From Fusibacter_A sp965140735 (lineage in GTDB: Bacteria; Bacillota; Clostridia; Peptostreptococcales; Acidaminobacteraceae): a stretch of DNA of 64,000 nt. Location: NCBI GenBank assembly GCA_965140735.1, contig OZ223306.1:2790001-2854000 (forward strand), given 5' to 3'. The notes under the pieces were generated by a model. It saw only the letters and a program-made list of their open reading frames with translations, was not told where the DNA came from and ran no database searches. This document shows positions 41,030 through 48,364 of the stretch, piece after piece; position 1 is the stretch's first letter; each line of letters opens with the position of its first letter. The translations under genes were made by a program, and so were the position numbers.

Positions 41030-41971
41030 CTAATAACTCAATTGTTTCAAACTCCCCTCACCAAATGAATACGATCCTGTTTCCAGCGGATAAGAAAGCT
41101 TCTGCACATAATACCAAGGATCTGTATCTGATGAAGGATTTTTTAACACATGAAATTCTTGAGCTGGCATATAGCCTTGTGCCAATAAAAAGGCTTTTTC
41201 TCCTTCTGCATTTTCACATAGATCAACCACCATGACTACATGCCCAGGGCTACCTGCTTTTAAAAAAACAGTACCCACTTTTAAATCTTCAATACGGATT
41301 GAGGTTGACTCCTGATCTAACGAAAGCGTACTTGCATACGCAAATACTGTATCTAAGTACCGCTCAAATGTTTCATAGGAATCATCGTACCCCTTTGTCT
41401 TTGCCCAAGAAACGTCATTTCCAGTGACCTGAATCCTATAGCCTTCTAGCCATTTTTGATATTCACATAAAAAACCATTTACGAAATGAAATTTAATTTG
41501 ATCGTACTTTTTATTTGCATAGTAATATTCGGCGTAAATGCGCATAACAGAGTCCGCACACTGCTGTAAATCTCTATTCGATATATTCATATCAAACACA
41601 GCCAAATGTAAGGATTGATTGCCCTTTTCATCGCCATTATAAAGCAACACTTTTGACCCATTTGCCTTTAAGGGAAAATGGCGTAAGTAAGTTTCGAATC
41701 CCGCCTCTGGGTACTCAATTCTCGAGTAACCCTCTGGGGTATTGAGTCTACTCTCCAGTGTATCACCCTCTGGATTTATGAAGGTTTCCATTTCTGGAAT
41801 GGCAACTCTGTCTTCAATATGGACTTCATTGTTTCCACTGTTTATCGCAATTTCATTCTTATTTCCATTAAGCTCTCCCAAAGAATATTGCTCTTTTTTG
41901 CGACAGCTGATTGTCGAAACAAGAGTGATTCCAACAAGTATCATCACAAGAATTGTTTTTATTTTTTTCAT
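41030..41971 (-). CDS. DUF4846-family lipoprotein
   Basis: A 313-residue exported lipoprotein (lipobox STISC, Cys23) with DUF4846 hallmarks: YLRHFPLKANGSKVLLYNG, LQQCADSVMRIYAEY, YASTLSL, and the C-terminal SPGHVVMVVDLCENAEGEKAFLLAQGYMPAQEFHVLKNP. The PGH...Q pattern resembles NlpC/YiiX-like Cys-His hydrolase folds, though no enzyme activity is established. It is the last gene of the riboswitch 4 unit or separate from it (97-base gap). Its final codons are copied at 40080-40131. Confidence 0.85.
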   Translation of the reverse strand: MKKIKTILVMILVGITLVSTISCRKKEQYSLGELNGNKNEIAINSGNNEVHIEDRVAIPEMETFINPEGDTLESRLNTPEGYSRIEYPEAGFETYLRHFPLKANGSKVLLYNGDEKGNQSLHLAVFDMNISNRDLQQCADSVMRIYAEYYYANKKYDQIKFHFVNGFLCEYQKWLEGYRIQVTGNDVSWAKTKGYDDSYETFERYLDTVFAYASTLSLDQESTSIRIEDLKVGTVFLKAGSPGHVVMVVDLCENAEGEKAFLLAQGYMPAQEFHVLKNPSSDTDPWYYVQKLSYPLETGSYSFGEGSLKQLSY

Positions 41972-42068
41972 AGTCGCTTCCGCCTAACATTGATCCACAC
42001 ATTTCATTCTACAACATGTGCTCTTGTCAATATGCTATAGGAATTTTAGATCATATGCAATCTTTTTA

Positions 42069-42377
42069 CTAAATCCAAAATCGATTAAACTTAGGGTCCA
42101 TTTCAGACATAATTTTCAAATCATTTTTCAGTTGACCATTTACATAAGCCTTGGAGTCATTGCGAACAACCCTTAAGGGAATTTTACTTTTCTCAAAAAT
42201 CACATCAAAAGGCTTAGACCAGTACCTATCGTGAACAGTTTCTTCTCTTTCAAGCTCAAATAATTGATGCGTTATATAAGCTTGTATCTCTGAGTAATCA
42301 GCTTCACAATCTAATTTTTCATATTGGTATATTTTAAAATAGAGTACCGTTAAACTTGCGTAAAGGATATCAATCAT
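42069..42377 (-). CDS. Small hypothetical protein after yitT
   Basis: A 102-residue soluble protein, helical and charged, no motif recognised (TVLYFKIYQYEKLDCEADYSE...HDRYWSKPFDVIFEK). ATG 42377 with GGAGGCAGAG upstream is preferred over an earlier ATG inside yitT (42434). It begins 11 bases after the yitT stop, so it belongs to the same transcript. Confidence 0.55.
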   Translation of the reverse strand: MIDILYASLTVLYFKIYQYEKLDCEADYSEIQAYITHQLFELEREETVHDRYWSKPFDVIFEKSKIPLRVVRNDSKAYVNGQLKNDLKIMSEMDPKFNRFWI

Positions 42378-42387
42378 CTCTGCCTCC

Positions 42388-43245
42388 TCATGCACTTGTA
42401 AGATTATAGCTGAACCCCCTGCCAATAACCTCATGTGTGCTACTTGCTGTTAAAAATGCTTCTGGATCTATCTTAATAACTGCCTGTTTTAACTTGATGT
42501 ACTCACGCCGATTAAGTACTACACTCAAGATTTGTTTTTCCAGCAAGGTGTAGCCACCTTTTCCGCATATCTGCGTATTCCCCCTATTGAGTTCATTTTG
42601 AATGTACTCAGAGATGGTCACATACTCTTCTGAAATAATGAGAATATGAAATTTTTGGTTGACCTGTTCGATCATTTTATCAATCACAAGGCCATTAATT
42701 AAGATTCCTAGTAGTGCATATAGACCAAGCACTTTGCCAAATGTGATCCCCGCCAATATAACTATGAGTGCATCTGATAAAAAGAGTGCTTTGCCAATAT
42801 CAATTTTAAAGTATTTATTCAATATCTTGGCAATGATGTCTGTCCCACCAGTTGAAGCGTTTTGATGAAAAATCATCGCCATGCCGATACCTTGTATGAT
42901 AATGCCATAGATCAAATTGAGCATTAAATCCTCTGCTACGTAACCTGTCATTGGGAAAATATATTCTAAACCACCGATGATGCCCGACAGAGCTAAACTA
43001 CAATAGATAGTATAACCAAAGAATTCAACACCGATTAATATAAATGCCAAAATAAGTAGAATGACGTTGAACCCTCCCATGATAATCCCTAAATTCACAG
43101 AGGGAATATAGTGTTTGATCACCATAGCAAGCCCTGTTACACCGCCCACAGCCATCTGGGAAGGAATGAGAAAGAAGTAAAGTCCGACACTCATCGTCAA
43201 TAGCCCTATGTTAATACCAATAAATCTTTTTAATTTTCTAGTCAT
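42388..43245 (-). CDS. YitT-family membrane protein with DUF2179 domain
   Basis: A 285-residue protein with five or six N-terminal helices (IGLLTMSVGLYFFLIPSQMAVGGVTGLAMV, FHQNASTGGTDIIAKILNKY) and a C-terminal cytosolic DUF2179 domain (residues ~205-280, GYTLLEKQILSVVLNRREYIKLKQ). The YitT family is widespread in Firmicutes but its transported substrate is unknown. It lies 63 bases after the SucD-like gene and is likely controlled by riboswitch 4. Confidence 0.88.
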   Translation of the reverse strand: MTRKLKRFIGINIGLLTMSVGLYFFLIPSQMAVGGVTGLAMVIKHYIPSVNLGIIMGGFNVILLILAFILIGVEFFGYTIYCSLALSGIIGGLEYIFPMTGYVAEDLMLNLIYGIIIQGIGMAMIFHQNASTGGTDIIAKILNKYFKIDIGKALFLSDALIVILAGITFGKVLGLYALLGILINGLVIDKMIEQVNQKFHILIISEEYVTISEYIQNELNRGNTQICGKGGYTLLEKQILSVVLNRREYIKLKQAVIKIDPEAFLTASSTHEVIGRGFSYNLTSA

Positions 43246-43308
43246 AAAAAGCCTCCAATTTCTGAGTTAAATAATTTCGTAAGTATTTTGGGTTGATAGA
43301 CCTCTCTT

Positions 43309-43707
43309 TCATCCTTCTGGTCTTATAATTTTAGTAAAATTAGGACCAATCAATTTGACCTTTTTCCTCTCTAATACGGATTGAACTCTAACCATGTCCA
43401 TAATTGGCACATTTTCAGTTATGCATACGATAGTTTTGATACCCGCATCTGCAGCTTCTAAAATAGCATCTGCGGCTACATAATGCGGCGTAAATATAAT
43501 CGAAACGTTTGCATGTGTTACTCGAACCGCTTCAAACATATTATCAAATACAGGAATGCCTAAAATTTGGGTTCTTCCACTTCTAGGTGAAACGCCACCT
43601 ACTATTTGGGTTCCCTGTGCCAGCATCTGTTCAGCATGATATTGAGCGACAGGACGCAAAATGCCTTGCACAATAACTTTTGTATTTGAGTCTAACCACA
43701 TATTCAC
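43309..43707 (-). CDS. Truncated SucD paralogue: stand-alone CoA-binding domain
   Basis: 132 residues colinear with the first ~128 residues of SucD: TKVIVQGILRPVAQYHAEQM, VGGVSPRSGRTQI, VSIIFTPHYVAADAI, TIVCITENVPIMDM, LIGPN. The whole ligase domain with the catalytic His is missing, and the SucD GPNCPG becomes GPNFTK near the end. The start is GTG 43707 (GGGAGGG seven bases upstream) or ATG 43701. It has its own cobalamin riboswitch. It could bind CoA or compete in SucCD assembly, or be a decaying copy; the retained regulation and open frame favour a working protein. Confidence 0.75.
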   Translation of the reverse strand: MNMWLDSNTKVIVQGILRPVAQYHAEQMLAQGTQIVGGVSPRSGRTQILGIPVFDNMFEAVRVTHANVSIIFTPHYVAADAILEAADAGIKTIVCITENVPIMDMVRVQSVLERKKVKLIGPNFTKIIRPEG

Positions 43708-43731
43708 TTTTCTTCCCTCCCATATTGGCCA

Positions 43732-43764
43732 CAAAAAATAGCCTCCAAAATAATCTGGACGCTA
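43732..43764 (-). terminator. Riboswitch 4 terminator
   Basis: Minus strand TAGCGTCC/GGAGGCTA arms (one mismatch) followed by TTTTTTG, ending 25 bases before the SucD-like start. Confidence 0.75.
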
Positions 43765-43799
43765 TCACTCAACGAGATTTATATGCCATTACAACAATA

Positions 43800-43816
43800 G
43801 CCCTTTTTTAAAGGGC
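43800..43816 (-). other. Leader hairpin between aptamer 4 and its terminator
   Basis: GCCCTTT/AAAGGGC with a three-base loop. Equivalent in position to the first leader hairpin behind riboswitch 1; not followed by a T-run. Confidence 0.45.
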
Positions 43817-43845
43817 ATGAAAATCATCAGGCAATTGCCTGCGAT

Positions 43846-43868
43846 TCACACCTTCTCATCCTCGTGAG
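43846..43868 (-). other. Conserved 23-base box after the aptamer (copy 2)
   Basis: CTCACGAGGATGAG followed by AAGGTGTGA on the minus strand; one base differs from the box at 36947-36969. Confidence 0.5.
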
Positions 43869-43883
43869 TATCATAGCGTTTCA

Positions 43884-44032
43884 TAGCTGGCAGGTCTCCT
43901 GACTCAAGCATTACATATTTTCTCCCTTCCCATGCGAGCACAGTGGTTATGAGAAATACAGGCTTTTACAGTGGCGGGACCGTGATGGATTTACACCATA
44001 CTTCCCTTTTAAGCACGCAAATGCGCACACCA
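43884..44032 (-). promoter_or_regulatory. Cobalamin riboswitch 4 (SucD-like/YitT leader)
   Basis: Minus strand: AAAAGGGAAGTATGG, GTAAATCCATCACGGTCCCGCCACTGTAA, ACCACTGTGCTCGCATGGGAAGG and B12-box GTCAGGAGACCTGCC. Closely related to riboswitch 1, not to the 2/3/5 set. It begins 40 bases after the ATPase gene upstream, so it may be read through from the uptake operon or from a promoter inside that gene's end. Confidence 0.95.
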
Positions 44033-44072
44033 AACTACACTTTATTCAGTTTAACGCCTATCATATAATCCA

Positions 44073-44843
44073 TTAAAAATTTTCTGGCGTATATCTTATA
44101 TGCACTTTACCCGACACAGGATCTTTAGAAACTGTCGTGGAAACCTCGTAAAGAGCACTTATATTTTCCTTTGTCAATACAGTTTCGGGACTGCCCTGAG
44201 CATAGATTTGTCCATCCTTCATAGCCACCAATTTATCACAAAAGAGTGCAGCTATGTTGAGATCATGAAACGCAGAAATTGTCGTAATGTTGAGTTTTTG
44301 AGCAATCCCCATAATCTGCAATTGATATTTGATGTCAAGGTGATTGGTGGGTTCATCCAGTATCAAACACTCCGCTTTCTGAGCTAGAGCCCTTGCCAAG
44401 ATAATGCGTTGCTTTTCCCCACCTGATAAAGTCCCATAACTTCGCTTTAAGTAGTCGCTCATGCCTACCTTTTCAAGTGCCTCATTTACAATTTTATAAT
44501 CCTCTGCATTGTCTTTTTCTAGAAATTTTTTATGAGGTGTCCGTCCCAATAGAACCATATCAAAAACAGAAAAATCGAATTGATGTTCATTATGCTGAGC
44601 AACCACTGCCATTTTTTTAGAAGATTCTTTCAAAGAAAAATTTTCAAGCAAGTGATCGTCTAGAGAAATATGCCCTCCATTAGCCTTGATCACTCGATAA
44701 AGGCATTTTAAAAGCGTACTTTTGCCACTTCCGTTAGGACCTATTATCCCGACAAATGCCTTATCCTTAACATCGAGGTCAATGCCTTTCAAAATGGAGA
44801 CCTCATCAAATTTTACCTTGATGTCTTTAAATTTTATATTCAA
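44073..44843 (-). CDS. btuD: Cobalamin/iron-type ABC importer ATPase
   Basis: A 256-residue ATPase of the FecE/BtuD group: Walker A GPNGSGKST, signature LSGGEKQR, Walker B LILDEPTNHLD and the switch His in SAFHDLN. I prefer the TTG start at 44843, six bases after GGAGGGG and directly behind the permease stop; an ATG at 44864 is the alternative. Cobalamin specificity is inferred from the riboswitch at the head of the operon. Confidence 0.85.
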   Translation of the reverse strand: MNIKFKDIKVKFDEVSILKGIDLDVKDKAFVGIIGPNGSGKSTLLKCLYRVIKANGGHISLDDHLLENFSLKESSKKMAVVAQHNEHQFDFSVFDMVLLGRTPHKKFLEKDNAEDYKIVNEALEKVGMSDYLKRSYGTLSGGEKQRIILARALAQKAECLILDEPTNHLDIKYQLQIMGIAQKLNITTISAFHDLNIAALFCDKLVAMKDGQIYAQGSPETVLTKENISALYEVSTTVSKDPVSGKVHIRYTPENF

Positions 44844-44844
44844 T

Positions 44845-45906
44845 TTAGGCCCCTCCAAATCCATAGCTACTCTTAATCATAAGGTATATAAAGCACGGTG
44901 CACCCACTAAAGAAATGATAATCCCCACTGGCAGTTCGCTCCCGTGTATGATTATTCTCGATATGACATCAGCCCAAATCAACATGATTGCACCCAATAG
45001 TGCCACAGCTGGTAACACTCTGTTATGATCTGTTCCAACAATTAATCTCGTAATATGTGGCATAATCAATCCAACAAAACCTATAATTCCTGCGTTGAAC
45101 ACGAGAAATCCCATCATTGCAGAGATCAACAATAAATACAAATGTCTTATTGCCGTCAGTTGCTTCCCAAGCGTAATGGCAACTTCATCACCTAAAAGCA
45201 TCACATTAAGTGTCCTTTTTTGAGTCAAGAAGAAAATAAGAGCAATTAAAATCACAGGCATCAAAAGCTTAAGATTCTGCCAGTTTGCACCACTAAAACT
45301 CCCCATGAGCCAAAACGCAACCGTTCGCATGCCTTCTCTATCACTTGACGTGTAGATGATAAAGCTGGATATGGCTGAACACATGGTGTTCATGGCCATA
45401 CCCGCTAGCAAAAGCCTTATGGCATCCGATTTACCACGCACATTTGCAAGTGCTAACACCATTAGAGAGACTAAAAATGCCATTATAAAGGCACTAAAAC
45501 CTACAAAGTTTGACCCTAGAAATGCCCCAACACCAAGCATAATCGCAAGGGTCGCACCGAGTGATGCCCCTGACGATATCCCTAAAATATAAGGGTCAGC
45601 CAAAGGGTTTTTAACAATGGCTTGCATAATCACACCTGATATAGATAGACCAATCCCTGTGAATAATGCCAGTACAATCCGAGGTAATCTAATCTCCCAT
45701 ACAATATCTTGAATAGATCTTGAAATATCATCTATCATCCCATAATGGAAGATTTTATTGGCGATGATTCTGACGATTTCATTTACAGATATATCCACTG
45801 AGCCCATGGTAATCGAATAGAAAAACGTGAAAATCAAGATCACAATAAGTAACACTATAAAACTGGCAAACTTCACATGACTATTGAGTATTTTTACAGA
45901 TTTCAT
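44845..45906 (-). CDS. btuC: FecCD/BtuC-type ABC importer permease
   Basis: A 353-residue permease with about ten helices and the family blocks WEIRLPRIVLALFTGIGLSISGVIMQAIVKNPLADPYILGISSGA near the first third, GFVGLIMPHITRLIVG near 285, and SELPVGIISLVGAPCF-like end. Homologues carry B12, haem or iron siderophores. It starts two bases after the binding-protein stop. Confidence 0.9.
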   Translation of the reverse strand: MKSVKILNSHVKFASFIVLLIVILIFTFFYSITMGSVDISVNEIVRIIANKIFHYGMIDDISRSIQDIVWEIRLPRIVLALFTGIGLSISGVIMQAIVKNPLADPYILGISSGASLGATLAIMLGVGAFLGSNFVGFSAFIMAFLVSLMVLALANVRGKSDAIRLLLAGMAMNTMCSAISSFIIYTSSDREGMRTVAFWLMGSFSGANWQNLKLLMPVILIALIFFLTQKRTLNVMLLGDEVAITLGKQLTAIRHLYLLLISAMMGFLVFNAGIIGFVGLIMPHITRLIVGTDHNRVLPAVALLGAIMLIWADVISRIIIHGSELPVGIIISLVGAPCFIYLMIKSSYGFGGA

Positions 45907-45907
45907 T

Positions 45908-46978
45908 CTATTTTCCCGATTGACTCAACTCAGGGTAGAGACCACTTATAATCGTCTGAATACCATCTAGCGTTCTCACACCACTGGAATAAACTTCACT
46001 TAAAACAATTGGAAACACTTTTTTATTTTGCACTGCACTTAAGCTTGAAAGCGATGCATCATCCATAATTTTTGCCACGGCTTCATCTCTTTTAATCGAA
46101 TCACCATAGTACACACTAAAAATAACATCAGGATTTAGCCCCACTAAGTCTTCTTTACCAATAGTCCCATTTGAGTCCGCCACTAGCTCTGCGCCTACTT
46201 GTGTCGCAATATCACCGCCGATACTATCCTCTCCGTAGATTCTAAAAGCACCGTCTTTGTTGATTTCTAGGATAACCGTCTTCACCTTATCTTGACCGTC
46301 CACAAAAGCTTTAGCAACTTCAATCTCGGCTTTCATATCATCAACGATTTGATTCGCTTTGTCTTGAACATTAAAAATCTTACCCATATTTAAAATATCT
46401 TCGTATTCATTTTCAAGTGAGTTAGGCACCACGGCACCACTGTTTTGTTGCATGTATGTGTTTATACCGCGTTCATGCCAAAATCCCACATCACCATAAT
46501 TCTTTTCTGCAAAAAGTGAATACCAGCTGGTTATAAAATCCGGATTCATGCCAATAATTTCTTCTTTGGTCGGACGGCTGTCATAGTATTTAATTTTTGC
46601 AAAAGCCGCTTCGTATTCAGGTTTTACAGGATCATCTAAATAAGCTGCTGCAATAATGCGATCTTCAAGACCAAGTGCTAAAAGCGTTTCTATTGAACTT
46701 TGGTAGATCGCAACGATACGTTCAGGTGCTTTTTCAAAAGTAATTTCAACAGGTTCTTTTGCCCAGTTGTAAGTTTGAATGGTTACTGGGTAATAGCCAT
46801 CTGTACTCTGCGTAGAATCGACGTTTTCTTCATTTGACTCTTGAGCTGTATCAACTGCACTGCTTGGCGCCACTTCCTGTGATTCCTTTTTAACCTCATT
46901 ACCACAACCGCTTAACATCACTAATGCTAAACTCAGTGTAAAAACAATTAACCCCATCTTTTTTAATGCTAATTTCAT
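45908..46978 (-). CDS. btuF: Periplasmic-type binding lipoprotein (BtuF/FepB family)
   Basis: A 356-residue lipoprotein (lipobox MLSGC, Cys25), a Ser/Glu-rich linker and a class III binding fold (APERIVAIYQSSIETLLALGLEDRIIAAAY; IGMNPDFITSW; LVGLNPDVIFSVYYGD). Ligand could be a corrinoid, haem or ferric siderophore; the upstream cobalamin riboswitch points to a corrinoid. 12-base gap to the CGGC gene. Confidence 0.85.
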   Translation of the reverse strand: MKLALKKMGLIVFTLSLALVMLSGCGNEVKKESQEVAPSSAVDTAQESNEENVDSTQSTDGYYPVTIQTYNWAKEPVEITFEKAPERIVAIYQSSIETLLALGLEDRIIAAAYLDDPVKPEYEAAFAKIKYYDSRPTKEEIIGMNPDFITSWYSLFAEKNYGDVGFWHERGINTYMQQNSGAVVPNSLENEYEDILNMGKIFNVQDKANQIVDDMKAEIEVAKAFVDGQDKVKTVILEINKDGAFRIYGEDSIGGDIATQVGAELVADSNGTIGKEDLVGLNPDVIFSVYYGDSIKRDEAVAKIMDDASLSSLSAVQNKKVFPIVLSEVYSSGVRTLDGIQTIISGLYPELSQSGK

Positions 46979-46990
46979 CTTTTTCTCCTT

Positions 46991-47311
46991 CTAATCATGG
47001 GTCCCTACAACCACTTTTATATTTTGTACCTCAAAACAATTTTTAATAGCTTCCAGTTGACCTGCTTCACATTGAGCGATACATTTGCCTAGGTGAATGA
47101 TTTCAATCCCTTTAGATTTTAACTGTGCTGCCAAGTCATTCATCCATGCCATTGAACCTGATGAACACGCCTGACAAGTGAAAAAAGAATTCAATTTGAT
47201 CGGTTCTTCTTTGTACACTTCAAAATGACCTGTTTTATTATGAAATGCTTTAAAACAACCCGTAGTGGTACAAATACCATTCACTTTTTCACATATGCCT
47301 ATGCCAATCAT
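46991..47311 (-). CDS. CGGC-domain protein
   Basis: A 106-residue small protein of the CGGC type (PF08821): IGICEKVNGICTTTGCFKAF near the start, FTCQACSSG in the middle (the family CxxC here is CQAC) and HLGKCIAQC near the end. Seven cysteines in pairs suggest metal or cofactor binding. It is the first gene after riboswitch 5, ahead of the uptake system, so it may handle the corrinoid or its cobalt (inference). Confidence 0.8.
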   Translation of the reverse strand: MIGIGICEKVNGICTTTGCFKAFHNKTGHFEVYKEEPIKLNSFFTCQACSSGSMAWMNDLAAQLKSKGIEIIHLGKCIAQCEAGQLEAIKNCFEVQNIKVVVGTHD

Positions 47312-47384
47312 AAAAATACCCCCTTTTATTTTAAAAGCTGATCTTAAAAACCTCTAAATTTCATGTGCTCTCGAATTCAAGACA

Positions 47385-47408
47385 TAAAAAAACACCCTTT
47401 CGGGTGTT
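47385..47408 (-). terminator. Riboswitch 5 terminator
   Basis: Minus strand AACACCC-GAAA-GGGTGTT followed by TTTTTT, 70 bases before the CGGC gene. Confidence 0.85.
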
Positions 47409-47501
47409 TGATATTATTTATAAAACTAAGACAGATTAATCCTAAAGACAGGATTATACCGCTAAATTCCAATAAAAGTCTCCATCCCCGAGAAATTGGT
47501 T

Positions 47502-47643
47502 TGTATTTTGGCAGGTCTCCTGGCTCGCCTTCATCCTCACATATACCTTCCCGATTTCTCAGTGGCTTTATATGCTCGTCTAGCTTACAGTAGTGGGTGC
47601 TGCTCAGGCTTCTACCTGATTCCCTTTTCACATTTTCATGACC
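47502..47643 (-). promoter_or_regulatory. Cobalamin riboswitch 5 (CGGC-btuFCD leader)
   Basis: Minus strand AAAAGGGAATCAGG, GAGCAGCACCCACTACTGTAAG, GCCACTGAGAAATCGGGAAGG and AGCCAGGAGACCTGCC. About 140 bases almost identical to riboswitches 2 and 3. Repression of B12 uptake by cobalamin is the classic use. Confidence 0.95.
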
Positions 47644-47671
47644 AAAATACGCTATTCAGTTGTTTAAGAAC

Positions 47672-47700
47672 ATATTACCATGCTGTGTTATTTTTAGCAA
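47672..47700 (-). promoter_or_regulatory. Promoter of riboswitch 5
   Basis: -35 TTGCTA (47695-47700), 17-base spacer, -10 TAATAT (47672-47677), minus strand. Confidence 0.7.
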
Positions 47701-47726
47701 TAGTGGAATAAGGTTTAGGCGTTAAG

Positions 47727-48362
47727 CTATAATTCGATAACTCGATTACACCTATTTACGACATAGGAATCATGTGAAGCTATTATAACAGTTTTACCTT
47801 CTTTGTTTAGGTTTTCAATTAAGTGCATAATAATATCTCTATTTTTTTGATCTAACGAACCCGTTGGTTCATCTGCCAAAATTATTTTACTCGGTTTGAG
47901 AATAACTCTAGCTATAGCAATCCTTTGTTGCTCACCACCACTTAACTTATAAACTTTTTCCTTGAGTTTAGAAGGCAAACCTACTGTTTTTAAAGTTTCT
48001 AAAATTAACGATTTCTTATGCTTTGTGCTCAATTTTACATATTTTAAAGCCAGACTTAAATTATATTCCACAGTTTCATTTTCAATCAATGCAAAATTTT
48101 GAAATATATAACCGATATGATCTCTTATTATTTTATTTGATTTAGAAGTATTTGGTTTGATATTTCTTTTGCCGCACAAAGTATATTCCCCATTATCAAA
48201 ATTTTCTAATAACCCTATTATATTCAATAGAGTGCTTTTACCAGTTCCACTTTGACCCGTCAATGCAACCATTTCCTTCTCTTTTATAACCAATGAAAAT
48301 TTATTTAATATGTTTGACTCTTCATAGCTCTTTTCTATATTTTTAAGTTCTATAATATTCAT
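47727..48362 (-). CDS. ABC ATPase of a bacteriocin-associated exporter
   Basis: A 211-residue ATPase of the MacB/LolD/bacteriocin-export group: GQSGTGKST, LSGGEQQR, IILADEPTG, ASHD. Start ATG 48362 (GGTGGAG upstream), not the ATG at 48422 inside the previous gene. It pairs with the FtsX-like membrane gene two bases upstream. More AT-rich than the flanking operons. Confidence 0.88.
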   Translation of the reverse strand: MNIIELKNIEKSYEESNILNKFSLVIKEKEMVALTGQSGTGKSTLLNIIGLLENFDNGEYTLCGKRNIKPNTSKSNKIIRDHIGYIFQNFALIENETVEYNLSLALKYVKLSTKHKKSLILETLKTVGLPSKLKEKVYKLSGGEQQRIAIARVILKPSKIILADEPTGSLDQKNRDIIMHLIENLNKEGKTVIIASHDSYVVNRCNRVIEL

Positions 48363-48364
48363 TT

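Larger units (their letters stand above)
40690..41084. repeat. Duplicated regulatory cassette, copy 2 (in place after DUF4846)
   Basis: Matches 39725-40131. Here the gene tail is the true end of the DUF4846 gene, so this is the parental context. The terminator and B12-box carry point changes. Confidence 0.9.
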
